From Nocardia rosealba (lineage in GTDB: Bacteria > Actinomycetota > Actinomycetes > Mycobacteriales > Mycobacteriaceae): a stretch of 64,000 nt of DNA. The stretch lies in assembly GCF_020216065.1 (NCBI RefSeq), contig NZ_JAIWNA010000006.1:369238-433237 (forward strand), given 5' to 3'. The translations under genes were made by a program, and so were the position numbers. Below the pieces are notes generated by a model, which worked only from the letters and a program-made list of their open reading frames with translations, did not search any database and was not told the DNA's origin. Positions 6,939-13,883 of the stretch are shown piece after piece (position 1 is the stretch's first letter; each line of letters begins with the position of its first letter).

Positions 6939-7702
6939 GTCAGGGCAATCGCGCGCCGTTCGTCGTCGCGCACCGCGGTGCGTCGGGGGAGCTTCCCGAG
7001 CACACTCTCGCCGCCTACGAACTCGCCCTGACCGAGGGCGCCGACGGGGTGGAATGCGATGTCCGGCTCACCCGCGACGGCCACCTCGTGTGCGTGCACG
7101 ACCGCACCGTCGACCGCACCGCCGACGCGACGGGCCTGGTCAGCGAGCTGACCCTGGACGAGTTGCGCGACATGAACTTCGGCACCGAGGACGCACCGGC
7201 GGGCGTGCTCGCCCTGAGCGACCTCATCGGCCTCGTCCTCGACTGGCGCAGCCGCCCGACCAAACTCTTCATCGAGACCAAACACCCCGTGCGCTACGGC
7301 GCCCTGGTGGAGAACAAGGTGCTCGCCGAACTCCAGCGCTTCGGCATCGCCACCCCCGCCTCGGCGGATCATTCGCGCGCGGTCGTGATGTCGTTCGCCG
7401 CCACCGCCGTCTGGCGCATCCGTCGCGCGGCACCGCTGCTGCCGACGGTGCTGCTCGGCGAGTCCTCGCGCTTCCTCGGCGGCGGCGCGGCGACGACGGT
7501 CGGCGCGACGGCGGTCGGTCCGTCGGTGAAAACCCTTCGTGAGCACCCGGAACTCGTCGACAAGGCCGCCGCGGCGGGCCGGGCCACCTACTGCTGGACG
7601 GTCGACGATCCCGAGGACGTGCAGCTGTGCGCCGACCTCGGCGTGAGCTGGGTGGCGACCAACCACCCCGGCCGCACCAAAGCGCTGCTCGCCGCGCTGT
7701 GA
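6935..7702 (+). CDS. glpQ1: Glycerophosphodiester phosphodiesterase
   Basis: 255 residues. It hydrolyses deacylated phospholipid head groups (glycerophosphodiesters) to glycerol-3-phosphate and an alcohol. Catalytic residues of the GDPD TIM barrel are visible: H13-R14 (AHRGASGELPEHT), E40 and D42 (VECDVRLT) and H55 (VCVHDRT). It lacks a signal peptide, so it should act in the cytoplasm or at the inner membrane face. GTG start overlapping the preceding membrane-protein gene by four bases. Position agrees with the mycobacterial glpQ1 locus beside bfrB. Confidence 0.93.
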   Translation: MSQGNRAPFVVAHRGASGELPEHTLAAYELALTEGADGVECDVRLTRDGHLVCVHDRTVDRTADATGLVSELTLDELRDMNFGTEDAPAGVLALSDLIGLVLDWRSRPTKLFIETKHPVRYGALVENKVLAELQRFGIATPASADHSRAVVMSFAATAVWRIRRAAPLLPTVLLGESSRFLGGGAATTVGATAVGPSVKTLREHPELVDKAAAAGRATYCWTVDDPEDVQLCADLGVSWVATNHPGRTKALLAAL

Positions 7703-7720
7703 TATCGGCGGCCGGGGCCG

Positions 7721-7765
7721 CGGTTCTCGTCCAGAGGCGGAGGCGCGCCGAGAACGGGGGCGCGG
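7721..7765. repeat. Short hairpin repeat, copy B
   Basis: In the 99-base gap between the GDPD and DUF5926 genes, GTCCAGAGGCGG followed by GCGCGCCGAGA (7729-7757) matches copy A at 404-432 in 26 of 29 bases. CGGTTCTCG just before it pairs with CGAGAACGG, giving a hairpin as in copy A. The position is consistent with a transcript-end or mRNA-stabilising structure. Confidence 0.55.
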
Positions 7766-7801
7766 GGCCGCGACGTGATCGGCGGCCATAAACTCCGTGC
7801 C

Positions 7802-8722
7802 GTGGGTAAAAGCAAGCGGAACAGTCCTAAGCCCGACAGTAATCGGGCTCAGCGTCTCGCCGAGCGGCGTGCGGCGCAGGAGCAGGCATCGGCGGTCGTG
7901 ACGCGACCGTTCGAAGGTCTTGCTGCCGAATGTGATCTGGTGGCGCTGCGGGAGTTCGTGCCGTCGGCGACCGCGACCTTGAAGCTGGCGCCCGGCGTGG
8001 CCGCGCAGCGCGAGGTCACCCTGGCGACGGTGCTGCCCGGCGCGGTCGCCGCGCTGGTGCGCGCCGGTGACGAGCCGGTCGGCTTCGTCGGCACGCAGAT
8101 GCAGTTCCGGGGTGCCGACCCGTCGGCCGATATCGCCGCCGCGATCCTGTGGACGCAGTCGGCCGAACCGGGCGAGTCGCTCACGGCCCCGGAGGCCGTC
8201 GAGGGCGGTCCGCGCCTGGCGGATGTCATCGATCCCGGTGCCGACCTGGAGCTCACCGTGCACCAGGACTTCGATTGGTGGGTGCCCGAGGGCGTAACCC
8301 CCGATCCGCAGGTCGCCGCGACCATCGAGCAGGCCAAGCAGGCGATCATGCCCTCGGCCCGCCTGGATCTCGGTGCCGACGGTGTCGGCGCGGCGTGGTG
8401 GGTCGACGCGGGCGAGAAGGCGCACGTGCGCTGGGTGCGTCCGGAAGACGAGGACGCCCTGATGCTCGCGCTGGCGCGGGTGCACGCGGGTGGCGGCCTG
8501 CACATGGGCGAGGGTTCGCGGTTCGCCGGTTCCTTCCGCACCCACGGTGTGCTCGTTCCGGTGTTCGATCTCGATCCGGAGCGTCACCCCACCGAATGGG
8601 AGGCGCCCGCACGGGAATTCGGTGCGCGCCTGGCCGAGGCGCTGGCCTCGGACGCCCCGATGACGAGCGAGGAGCGGCGGTCGCGCGACGGTCTGCGTTC
8701 GCGTCAGGTCACCCTGCGCTGA
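7802..8722 (+). CDS. DUF5926 family protein
   Basis: 306 residues from GTG 7802. The N-terminus is basic and likely disordered (GKSKRNSPKPDSNRAQRLAERR); the remainder is a compact acidic protein with a DLELTVHQDFDWWVPEGV segment typical of this actinobacterial family. There is no signal peptide and no catalytic motif that I can name. Homologues are sometimes labelled preprotein-translocase-like because of the basic N-terminal region, but nothing here supports export activity. It stands alone before the small ORF. Confidence 0.85.
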   Translation: MGKSKRNSPKPDSNRAQRLAERRAAQEQASAVVTRPFEGLAAECDLVALREFVPSATATLKLAPGVAAQREVTLATVLPGAVAALVRAGDEPVGFVGTQMQFRGADPSADIAAAILWTQSAEPGESLTAPEAVEGGPRLADVIDPGADLELTVHQDFDWWVPEGVTPDPQVAATIEQAKQAIMPSARLDLGADGVGAAWWVDAGEKAHVRWVRPEDEDALMLALARVHAGGGLHMGEGSRFAGSFRTHGVLVPVFDLDPERHPTEWEAPAREFGARLAEALASDAPMTSEERRSRDGLRSRQVTLR

Positions 8723-8830
8723 ACATTTCCGTGCGGATGAAATTAATGAAACATTCCACTTTCACACTGTTCGGTCGGTTAGGTTGACCCCAACGCCGAC
8801 GCTCGGCGTCAGTGAAAGTCGGAGGACATC

Positions 8831-8926
8831 ATGGAATTTCTCGGCTCTGTTGCCGGTCTCGCACAGATGGTGATCGGCACCATCCTCGCCAACACCGGCT
8901 CGGGCGGTTCCGGCTCCGGCTGGTGA
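8831..8926 (+). CDS. 31-residue small hydrophobic peptide
   Basis: A short ORF with an excellent ribosome site: GGAGG, five bases, then ATG at 8831. The peptide begins MEFLGSVAGLAQMVIGTIL, an uncharged hydrophobic helix, and ends in a Gly/Ser-rich tail closed by Trp. A 16-bp perfect hairpin follows the stop after seven bases, so the unit looks like a complete small gene. The upstream 108 bases would hold its promoter, and a small CGCCGA...TCGGCG stem lies in the leader. It could be a membrane or secreted peptide; corynebacterial PorA/PorH-type peptides are comparable in style only. No homologue is claimed. Confidence 0.6.
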   Translation: MEFLGSVAGLAQMVIGTILANTGSGGSGSGW

Positions 8927-8933
8927 CACACGA

Positions 8934-8970
8934 AACGGCTTCGGCTCGCTGCCCGCGAGCCGAAGCCGTT
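8934..8970. terminator. 16-bp perfect hairpin between convergent genes
   Basis: AACGGCTTCGGCTCGC (8934-8949) is followed by the five-base loop TGCCC and its exact complement (8955-8970). It lies between the stop of the small ORF and the stop of the ferritin gene and can act for both strands. A clear U-tract is absent on the plus side and short on the minus side. Confidence 0.7.
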
Positions 8971-8980
8971 CGCTGTTGAC

Positions 8981-9529
8981 CTACAGGCTGCCGCCCGCGG
9001 CGGACGGCGCCCCGGACGCATCCGACGGAGTGCTCATCTCACGCGCGATGAAGTTCTCCAGATCGAACATGTTCGACCCGGCCCGATCGGCGATATTGAG
9101 CAGCGTGTTCATCGCGGCGACTTCCTCGACCTGCTCCTTGAGGAACCACTGCATGAACTGCTCGCCGAGGTAGTCGCCCTCTTCGCGGGCGGTGCTCGCG
9201 AGCTGGATGATCTGATCGGTGACAGTCTTCTCCTGCGACAGCGCCAGCGCGATCGGCTCGCGGGGGTTGTCGAAATGCGACTTCGCCGCATCGACACCCG
9301 CGATTTCGACACTGATATCGCGGTCGAGGAAATACTGCACGATCATCATCGCGTGATTGCGTTCTTCCACGGACTGCGCGTAGAAGCGCTTGGCCAGCTG
9401 TGGCAGATCGGCATTGTCGAACCACACCGCGATGGCGATGTACTGGTGCTCGGCGTTGAACTCATGCCGGATCTGGTCTTGGAGCAGGCTGTGGAATTTG
9501 CTGCGCGGGGTTTCCGGATTGCTCGACAT
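8981..9529 (-). CDS. bfrB: Ferritin (BfrB-like, complete ferroxidase centre)
   Basis: 182 residues. It oxidises Fe2+ and stores Fe3+ mineral in a 24-subunit shell. Ferroxidase ligands are complete: E23 (IRHEF), E56 and H59 (SVEERNHAMM), the Glu of LSQEKTV and the Gln of KEQVEEV. The C-terminus ends in an Ala/Ser/Gly tail like mycobacterial BfrB. I chose ATG 9529 because alignment with BfrB starts there; ATG 9565 would add 12 residues. A second ferritin gene lies just upstream on the same strand, and tandem 15-base repeats lie between them. Confidence 0.94.
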   Translation of the reverse strand: MSSNPETPRSKFHSLLQDQIRHEFNAEHQYIAIAVWFDNADLPQLAKRFYAQSVEERNHAMMIVQYFLDRDISVEIAGVDAAKSHFDNPREPIALALSQEKTVTDQIIQLASTAREEGDYLGEQFMQWFLKEQVEEVAAMNTLLNIADRAGSNMFDLENFIAREMSTPSDASGAPSAAGGSL

Positions 9530-9588
9530 GTCGGCAACATTAGCGCTGGTCAGAGGGCTTGTCATCCAAGTGCAGCCTTATTGAGGGC

Positions 9589-9618
9589 AGTATTCCCTAA
9601 CCAAGTATTTCCTAACTA
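9589..9618 (-). promoter_or_regulatory. Tandem 15-base direct repeats upstream of bfrB
   Basis: AGTATTCCCTAACCA (9589-9603) is followed at once by AGTATTTCCTAACTA (9604-9618), 13 of 15 identical. On the minus strand each unit contains TTAGG, the half-site motif of IdeR boxes, repeated at 15-base phase. They lie 60-90 bases upstream of the bfrB start and overlap the stop of the upstream ferritin gene. Mycobacterial bfrB is activated by IdeR through tandem sites, so these are candidate iron-responsive sites; the spacing is unusual. Confidence 0.5.
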
Positions 9619-10143
9619 GATGTGCCCCTCGCCCGCCATTTTCGGCATCCTTGTGGCTGTTTTCGCAGCTCCGGCGAGTTCGCGGCGGACGAATTCTTCC
9701 ACATCGAACAAATTCCCGTCGCGGTCGAGCACCTCGAGCAGCGTGGTGAGCGCCGACATCTCGTCGACCTGCTCCTTCAGGAACCACTGGGTGAATTGTT
9801 CGCCCAGATAATCGTTCGCCGCGCGGGCGGTGGCCGCGAGCGTACTGATCTGGGTGGTGATGGTCTCCTCGCGGGCGAGCAGGAAGGCGATCGCGTCGCG
9901 CGGGGAATCGAAATCGGGGCGCACCTCGTCGAGCCCGCCGACGCGCACGGCGACATCGCGGTCGAGCAGGTACTGCACCATGCGCAGCGCGTGCGCGCGA
10001 TGTCGCGAGGAATGTGAGTAGGTCTGTCCGGCGAGCTGGGGGAGTCGCTGCGCGTCGAAATAGACGGCGGCGGCCAGGTACTGCTGGGCCGCGGTGAGTC
10101 CGTGGCGGATCTGGTCACGCAGGAGTTCGGTGAAGTCGGCCAT
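9616..10143 (-). CDS. Ferritin paralogue with defective ferroxidase centre
   Basis: 175 residues, clearly homologous along its length to the neighbouring BfrB (TAAQQYLAAAVYFDAQRLPQLA; YLGEQFTQWFLKEQVDE). However, two iron ligands are gone: the first Glu is G15 (IRHGL) and the EE of the second helix is R47-H48, while H51, the third-helix Glu and the Gln of KEQVDE remain. The subunit is therefore probably poor at iron oxidation, like animal L-ferritin, and may co-assemble with BfrB. It starts ten bases after the LCP gene stop, so it may be read from the LCP transcript, while bfrB has its own upstream repeats. Confidence 0.9.
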   Translation of the reverse strand: MADFTELLRDQIRHGLTAAQQYLAAAVYFDAQRLPQLAGQTYSHSSRHRAHALRMVQYLLDRDVAVRVGGLDEVRPDFDSPRDAIAFLLAREETITTQISTLAATARAANDYLGEQFTQWFLKEQVDEMSALTTLLEVLDRDGNLFDVEEFVRRELAGAAKTATRMPKMAGEGHI

Positions 10144-10152
10144 GAGTCGACG

Positions 10153-11607
10153 TTACCGGGTGAGCAGATCCTCCGGGATCTGCTGATCCTTGGCGAGCGC
10201 GTCGAAGAAGCCGGGCGCCTTGGCCTTGTCCCAGAGCAGCACATTGCCCACATCGGTATCGGTGAAGCCGCCGATCGGCACGCTGGTCGTCACCGTGTCA
10301 CCGCGCATCGCCCAGCCGAGGGCTGCGAGGTTCCAGATGTGGTCGCCGTCGTCGACCTTCAGCGAGCCTGCCACGCCCGTCGCCATCGGCCACAGCGCGA
10401 ACGGATTGGCGAGCGTGCCCATGCTCGTCGCCTTCTTCAGCAGCGCCGACATGAACATGCGCTGATGATTCATCCGGTCCACATCGGCGTTCGGTGTCGC
10501 CCGGGTACGCACGAAGCCAAGTGCCTGCGGGCCGCTGAGCTCCTGACAGCCCGCGGGCAGGTCGAGGCCGGCCAGCGGGTCGACGATCGGCTGGTCCAAA
10601 CACATTTCGATACCGCCGAGCGCGTCGACGACACTGGCGAAACCACCGAAACCGATCTGCGCGTAATGGTCGATGCGCACGCCGGTGGCCACCTCGACGG
10701 TCTGTACGAGCAGCGGCGCGCCGCCGAGCGCGAAGGAGGCGTTGAGCTTGTCCTTGCCGTGGCCGGGGATGCTCACATACGAGTCGCGCGGCAGGCTGAC
10801 CATCGTCGTCGGGCCCGACGACGGGATGTGCACCAGCATGATCGTGTCGGTGCGTTCGGGACCGGTGTCACCGCCGGTGGCCAGTTCGGCTTCCTGGTCC
10901 TCGGACAGGTCACCGCGCCCGTCGGAACCGACGAGCAGCCAGTTCGTGCCGGGGGTGTCGCCCACCCGGTCGCTGTAGGAGGCGAGGGCGGGGATGCGGG
11001 TCAGCGAGTTGTCCAGGTAGATGACACCGGCGATCATGCCCGCGATCAGCGCGACGACCACCACCGTGAACCAGCGGAACGGGTGACGCTTGCGACGGGG
11101 ACGCGGTGGACGTGGTGCGCGGCCCCCGCCTACGGGCGGTGGGGTGCGTCTGCGTGGCGGCACCGCATCGTGATGGGGGACCGGTCGTTGCGTCGGGGCG
11201 TGCTGCACCGGTTCGCGTCGGCGCGGTTTCTGTTCGCGCGGAGCCGGGGGCGCCTGTGCGGGCTGAGACGCCTGTGAGTACGCGAGCGGTTGGTTGTCGC
11301 GGCCGTCGCGGTGCAGGACCTGGGTGGGTTCGATGTGCGAGGCGGGGCGGCGGTCGTGCGGGGTGTGGCGGACGGTCGGGCCGTCCGGCGCCGGGTAGCC
11401 GGGTCGGCCCGCGCCGGGAGGGGGCGGCACAGGGCGTCGCGCGTCGGGTGCGGGGCGGCCGGGAACGGGCGGGGGTCGCCGTGCGTCGGGCGCGGGCCGG
11501 CCCGGGACGGGCGGAGGTCGCCGGGCATCGGGCGGCGGGCCGGGGCGGCCGGTCGGCGGCGGCACCCGGCGCCTGCGTGGATCATCGCGTGGGTTGTCGC
11601 CGTTCAT
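10153..11607 (-). CDS. LytR-CpsA-Psr (LCP) family cell-wall glycopolymer ligase
   Basis: 484 residues from ATG 11607 (GTG 11610 is directly before it). A long Pro/Arg-rich cytoplasmic N-terminus of about 175 residues includes a 14-residue unit beginning DARRPPPVPGRPAP repeated in tandem. One membrane helix follows (about 179-199), then an extracytoplasmic LCP domain with LLVGSDGRGD, ERTDTIMLV, SLPRDSYVSIP and KLNASFALGG, the residues that hold the polyprenyl pyrophosphate. LCP enzymes attach polymers such as arabinogalactan to peptidoglycan. It precedes the ferritin genes on the same strand, as I recall for Rv3840-Rv3841 in M. tuberculosis. Confidence 0.92.
   Translation of the reverse strand: MNGDNPRDDPRRRRVPPPTGRPGPPPDARRPPPVPGRPAPDARRPPPVPGRPAPDARRPVPPPPGAGRPGYPAPDGPTVRHTPHDRRPASHIEPTQVLHRDGRDNQPLAYSQASQPAQAPPAPREQKPRRREPVQHAPTQRPVPHHDAVPPRRRTPPPVGGGRAPRPPRPRRKRHPFRWFTVVVVALIAGMIAGVIYLDNSLTRIPALASYSDRVGDTPGTNWLLVGSDGRGDLSEDQEAELATGGDTGPERTDTIMLVHIPSSGPTTMVSLPRDSYVSIPGHGKDKLNASFALGGAPLLVQTVEVATGVRIDHYAQIGFGGFASVVDALGGIEMCLDQPIVDPLAGLDLPAGCQELSGPQALGFVRTRATPNADVDRMNHQRMFMSALLKKATSMGTLANPFALWPMATGVAGSLKVDDGDHIWNLAALGWAMRGDTVTTSVPIGGFTDTDVGNVLLWDKAKAPGFFDALAKDQQIPEDLLTR
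11404..11529. repeat. In-frame tandem repeat in the LCP gene
   Basis: About three units of 42 bases encode DARRPPPVPGRPAP, the third diverged to DARRPVPPPPGAGRP. The repeats keep the reading frame and are part of the cytoplasmic Pro/Arg-rich tail, where copy number may vary between strains. Confidence 0.6.
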
Positions 11608-11718
11608 CACTGTCGAACTCTACTGATCGTCGGGGGCGCGGGCTGGGTTTGCGTGCGCGGTCACTACTGCATACCCATGGTCGGCCCGACCGTTAGCGCG
11701 CCGCGCGGTGACACGCCG

Positions 11719-12495
11719 TCACGGTAGCCAACCGACGCGTCCGCGCAGCACGTTGTAGCCGAGATAGGCGACGGCGTCGATGAGGGCGTGCGCGAGGATC
11801 AGCGGCCACAGCCGGTTCGTCCGCTGCCAGTATCGGCCGAAGACGAGACCCATCACGATATTGCCCAGCCCACCCCCGGGGCCCTGGTACAGGTGATAAC
11901 TACCACGCAGCAGCGCCGAGGCGAGCAGTGAACCGTTCTCCGACCAACCGAGTTTGCGCAGCCTGCTGATGAGGTAGGCGACAACGATCACCTCCTCGGC
12001 GACCGAATTCGCACAGGCCGACGCGATGAGCACCGGCAGCCGCCACCAGTGTTCGTCGATCGAATTCGGCACGATGGTCACGCTCACTCCGAGCGCATGG
12101 GCGAGCAGATACAGGCCCAGGCCCGGTATCCCGATCACCGCCGCGAGCACCACACCCGCGACCGCGTCGGTGCGACCGAACCGCGCCAAGCCGATCAGAC
12201 GCGGCCCGATTCCGCTGCGCCACAACAGGTAGAGGCCCAGCGCCGCCCACGCCAGCAGGCGCGTGATGCCGACGAGTTGGAACAACAGATCGATGATCGA
12301 GTTGTTCGAGCGCGACGCGTTCAGCGCCACCGTCCGCCCGCCGACCCCACCCGGTGACAACGCGGAATCGAGCAGTGAAAGCCCCGCACTGATCCCGCTG
12401 AGCCCGAACGTCACCAGCAGTACGACGCCGATCTCGACCCGGATCCCGAACCGCTCGCGTTCGCTCAGCTGGGTCTCGGGATGTTCCACGCGCAT
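11719..12495 (-). CDS. CPBP (Abi/CAAX-protease-like) family membrane protein
   Basis: 258 residues with about seven hydrophobic segments. The region from about 160 to 245 has the order of CPBP motifs: a di-glutamate (E167-E168 in VAEEVIVVAYL), a later His (SYHLYQG, H201) and HALIDA near the end (H236, D240). The first motif is normally EExxxR, and here Val takes the Arg place, so proteolytic activity is uncertain. Bacterial members have been linked to bacteriocin immunity and protein processing. It is located between the LCP gene and a DUF2470 gene on the same strand. Confidence 0.85.
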   Translation of the reverse strand: MRVEHPETQLSERERFGIRVEIGVVLLVTFGLSGISAGLSLLDSALSPGGVGGRTVALNASRSNNSIIDLLFQLVGITRLLAWAALGLYLLWRSGIGPRLIGLARFGRTDAVAGVVLAAVIGIPGLGLYLLAHALGVSVTIVPNSIDEHWWRLPVLIASACANSVAEEVIVVAYLISRLRKLGWSENGSLLASALLRGSYHLYQGPGGGLGNIVMGLVFGRYWQRTNRLWPLILAHALIDAVAYLGYNVLRGRVGWLP

Positions 12496-12556
12496 GCCGC
12501 GCAGTGTAGGCAGGAAAAGTCGACCCGTTGCCGCCCAGCCTGGGTGTCCGGTCGGT

Positions 12557-13318
12557 CTATATACGGCGCAGGCCGTTCAGGAAGGGGCAGCCGGCCAGGA
12601 GGCGGACGGCCTTGCTGAGCGACTCGACGTCGTCGGCGGGCGACGAGAAGGGTAGGCGTACATCGTGATCGGCGTCGATGCTCTCCACGCGCAGCGTCAT
12701 GCCGTAGCGGTCGATCGACAGCGGGTGGACCCGGCCGCCCTGCAGGCGGGCGGGCAGGTGGCGTGCGAGTTGGGCGATGAGGTCGGCGTGGTCCTCGGCC
12801 ATGTGGGCCAGCCAGGCGCCCTCCATCTCGCAGAACGGGTCGGCGGTGGCCGCCCGCAGGTCGGCGTGGTCGACGGATTCGGCGCCGGAGGTGTCGGCGA
12901 GCACCGCCGAGTTCACCACCACCCGAAGCAGAGTCGCGCCGTGGCCTACGTCGAGCAGGCCGGGATGCGGGAAGTCCTTGGCGATTTCGACGGCGAGCGC
13001 GCGCTGGGCGTGCGGCGGCACCTGACGCACCCAGCCGCGCAACCACACCAGCGCGCGCACGGGCTCGCGCAGCGGCAGGGGTGCGTGGTCGGTGAGTTCG
13101 AGCACCGCGGAGGTCTCGTTGGCGGTGGCGGCGAGGGCGGCGGCGAGCGAGTCGGCGGGAACGGCGATCACCGCGTCACCGCAGCGGCGCAGGTGATGCA
13201 GGGTGGTCGGCACGGGGTCGATGCCGGGCAGTGCGAGCACCGCGGTCTCCGCGCGCAGACACGCACTGCGCACGCGCTCGGCAGTGGTGGGCGCGAGAAT
13301 CGTGGTGGGGCTCGACAT
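12557..13318 (-). CDS. DUF2470 domain protein, probably iron-regulated
   Basis: 253 residues. The C-terminal 90 residues carry the DUF2470 pattern (HMAEDHADLIAQLARHL ... LRVESIDADHDVRLPF), a domain seen alone or fused to HugZ-type haem-degrading proteins. The N-terminal part resembles the same split-barrel family but lacks a flavin or haem motif that I can name. ATG start at 13318. A near-consensus IdeR box lies 22-40 bases upstream, so transcription should respond to iron. The gene corresponds in position to Rv3839 of M. tuberculosis as I recall it. A role in haem or iron handling is inference. Confidence 0.87.
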   Translation of the reverse strand: MSSPTTILAPTTAERVRSACLRAETAVLALPGIDPVPTTLHHLRRCGDAVIAVPADSLAAALAATANETSAVLELTDHAPLPLREPVRALVWLRGWVRQVPPHAQRALAVEIAKDFPHPGLLDVGHGATLLRVVVNSAVLADTSGAESVDHADLRAATADPFCEMEGAWLAHMAEDHADLIAQLARHLPARLQGGRVHPLSIDRYGMTLRVESIDADHDVRLPFSSPADDVESLSKAVRLLAGCPFLNGLRRI

Positions 13319-13339
13319 GTCAACCTCCGCGACGGTGAA

Positions 13340-13358
13340 TAAGGTAACCCTAAGCTAA
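13340..13358 (-). promoter_or_regulatory. IdeR/DtxR-type iron box
   Basis: The minus strand reads TTAGCTTAGGGTTACCTTA, matching 15 of 19 positions of the IdeR consensus TTAGGTTAGGCTAACCTAA. It lies directly upstream of the DUF2470 gene, where bound Fe-IdeR would block the promoter. Confidence 0.7.
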
Positions 13359-13426
13359 GTTACGCGGCGGGTTCGCGCAAGAGGTCCGCCGCCGACACGC
13401 CGAAAGCGTGCCTCTACCGTGGTCGG

Positions 13427-13843
13427 ATGGCGCACGACGACACCACCTCTCCCGGCGAACCTGTGCTGGTCAGCCTGTCGGCCCCGCGCCGCAGCCTCGT
13501 CGCGGGCTTGATCCGCCCGCTCGGCAGCACACCCGACGGCACGCGCGTCGTCGACGTCGACATCCCCGACCCGGAACTGGCCGCCGTCCTGGTCGAGGTG
13601 GCCCACGCCGACGGCGGCTTCGTCGCCCGCACCGAGAGCGGCCCCCGCGCGCTCGCCGTCATCGCGGGCACGGTCGCCGCGCTCTGCGGTGAGGACATCC
13701 CCACCGCCCTCGCCGCACCCGATCTCCCCTTCCTCACCGCACTGAAACCCGCCGCTATCGAGGCGACCCGAACCGTGCTGCTCGCCATCGAAACCGGCGA
13801 TGAGCAGTCGGTTCGCGCGGCGGTGTCGGTCCTCGCATCCTGA
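13427..13843 (+). CDS. Conserved hypothetical protein
   Basis: A small soluble protein of 138 residues with ATG at 13427, rich in Ala/Val/Leu with no signal peptide, membrane helix or known motif. It is divergent from the DUF2470 gene, sharing a 108-base intergenic region with the IdeR box, and is followed after 40 bases by pheA on the same strand. The predicted structure is mixed alpha/beta with an Ala-rich C-terminal helix. I do not recognise the family. Confidence 0.7.
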   Translation: MAHDDTTSPGEPVLVSLSAPRRSLVAGLIRPLGSTPDGTRVVDVDIPDPELAAVLVEVAHADGGFVARTESGPRALAVIAGTVAALCGEDIPTALAAPDLPFLTALKPAAIEATRTVLLAIETGDEQSVRAAVSVLAS

Positions 13844-13883
13844 CGCGGGGCGCGCCGACCGCCGGTCCAGCTAATCTTTCTGT

